From NCBI GenBank assembly GCA_003485885.1, contig DNHM01000038.1, positions 1-7,246 on the forward strand: 7,246 bases of DNA, read 5' to 3'. The position numbers and the translations under genes are program-made. Shown in pieces: positions 7,108 through 7,246 of this stretch. This DNA is from Acidimicrobiaceae bacterium. Its GTDB lineage: Bacteria; Actinomycetota; Acidimicrobiia; Acidimicrobiales; UBA10347. Within the stretch, counting starts at the first letter, position 1, and every line of letters begins with the position of its first letter. The notes beneath the pieces are model-generated. The model was not told the origin of the DNA and searched no databases. It saw nothing but the letters and a program-made list of their open reading frames with translations.

Positions 7108-7153
7108 CAACGACCTGGGTTGAGGCCACCCATCTATTGGTTTCAGGAGTCTT

Positions 7154-7246
7154 CTAGACGCGTTCGATGATGATCGCGGGTGCCATGCCACCGCCAGCGC
7201 ACATGGTGATCAGCCCGAACTGTCCGTCGGTGCGTTCGAGTTCGTC
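7154..7246 (-). CDS. Thiolase (acetyl-CoA acyltransferase family), C-terminal fragment cut by the window edge
   Basis: Only the last 30 codons and a TAG stop are in the window; the rest lies to the right. The reading frame ends [17 protein letters not shown] followed by IIIERV. This is the thiolase C-terminal motif: the Cys-x-Gly-Gly-Gly segment carries the second active-site cysteine, and the IIIERV tail is the usual last strand. Thiolases cleave 3-ketoacyl-CoA with CoA (degradative) or condense two acetyl-CoA (biosynthetic); this tail does not say which. The gene converges on the GMC gene with a hairpin between them. Together with the acyl-CoA ligase it suggests a beta-oxidation-type context. 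The truncation is only the window boundary. Confidence 0.85.
   Translation of the reverse strand, partial: DELERTDGQFGLITMCAGGGMAPAIIIERV

Overview
The window looks like ordinary chromosome from a GC-rich actinobacterium. The evidence is a luciferase-like F420-type oxidoreductase, actinobacterial-style lipid and catabolic enzymes, strong GC bias at third codon positions and start codons that mostly lack a Shine-Dalgarno sequence. An Acidimicrobiia (Ilumatobacter-like) source is my guess from gene style; no marker gene in the window proves it.

Layout: (1) 4-930, minus, an LLM-class flavin/F420-dependent oxidoreductase. (2) 975-2549, plus, a class I adenylate-forming acyl-CoA ligase, divergent from gene 1 across 44 bp. 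(3) 2550-2793, a convergent gap with four copies of a short GGGGTCTGACCCC palindrome, arranged as two near-identical 54-bp doublets. (4) 2794-3870, minus, a nitronate monooxygenase-like flavoprotein. (5) 3871-3997, a gap with a perfect 31-bp palindrome inside weaker concentric inverted arms. (6) 3998-5458, minus, an N-acyl-D-amino-acid deacylase-type amidohydrolase. (7) 5484 (or 5529)-7061, plus, a GMC oxidoreductase, divergent from gene 6 across about 25 bp. (8) 7062-7153, a convergent gap with a 14-bp-stem hairpin. (9) 7154-7246, minus, the last 30 codons of a thiolase that continues beyond the window.

Acyl-CoA ligase and thiolase are the activating and cleaving ends of a beta-oxidation-type route. 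The GMC enzyme (alcohol or polyol oxidation), the amidohydrolase (N-acyl or cyclic amide hydrolysis), the NMO-like enzyme and the LLM oxidoreductase are typical peripheral catabolic enzymes. Together they suggest an accessory catabolic neighbourhood for an unidentified carboxylic or amide substrate. The alternating strands mean it is not one operon. No RNA gene, CRISPR array, transposase, toxin-antitoxin pair or defence system was found. The most unusual sequences are the two palindromic intergenic elements.
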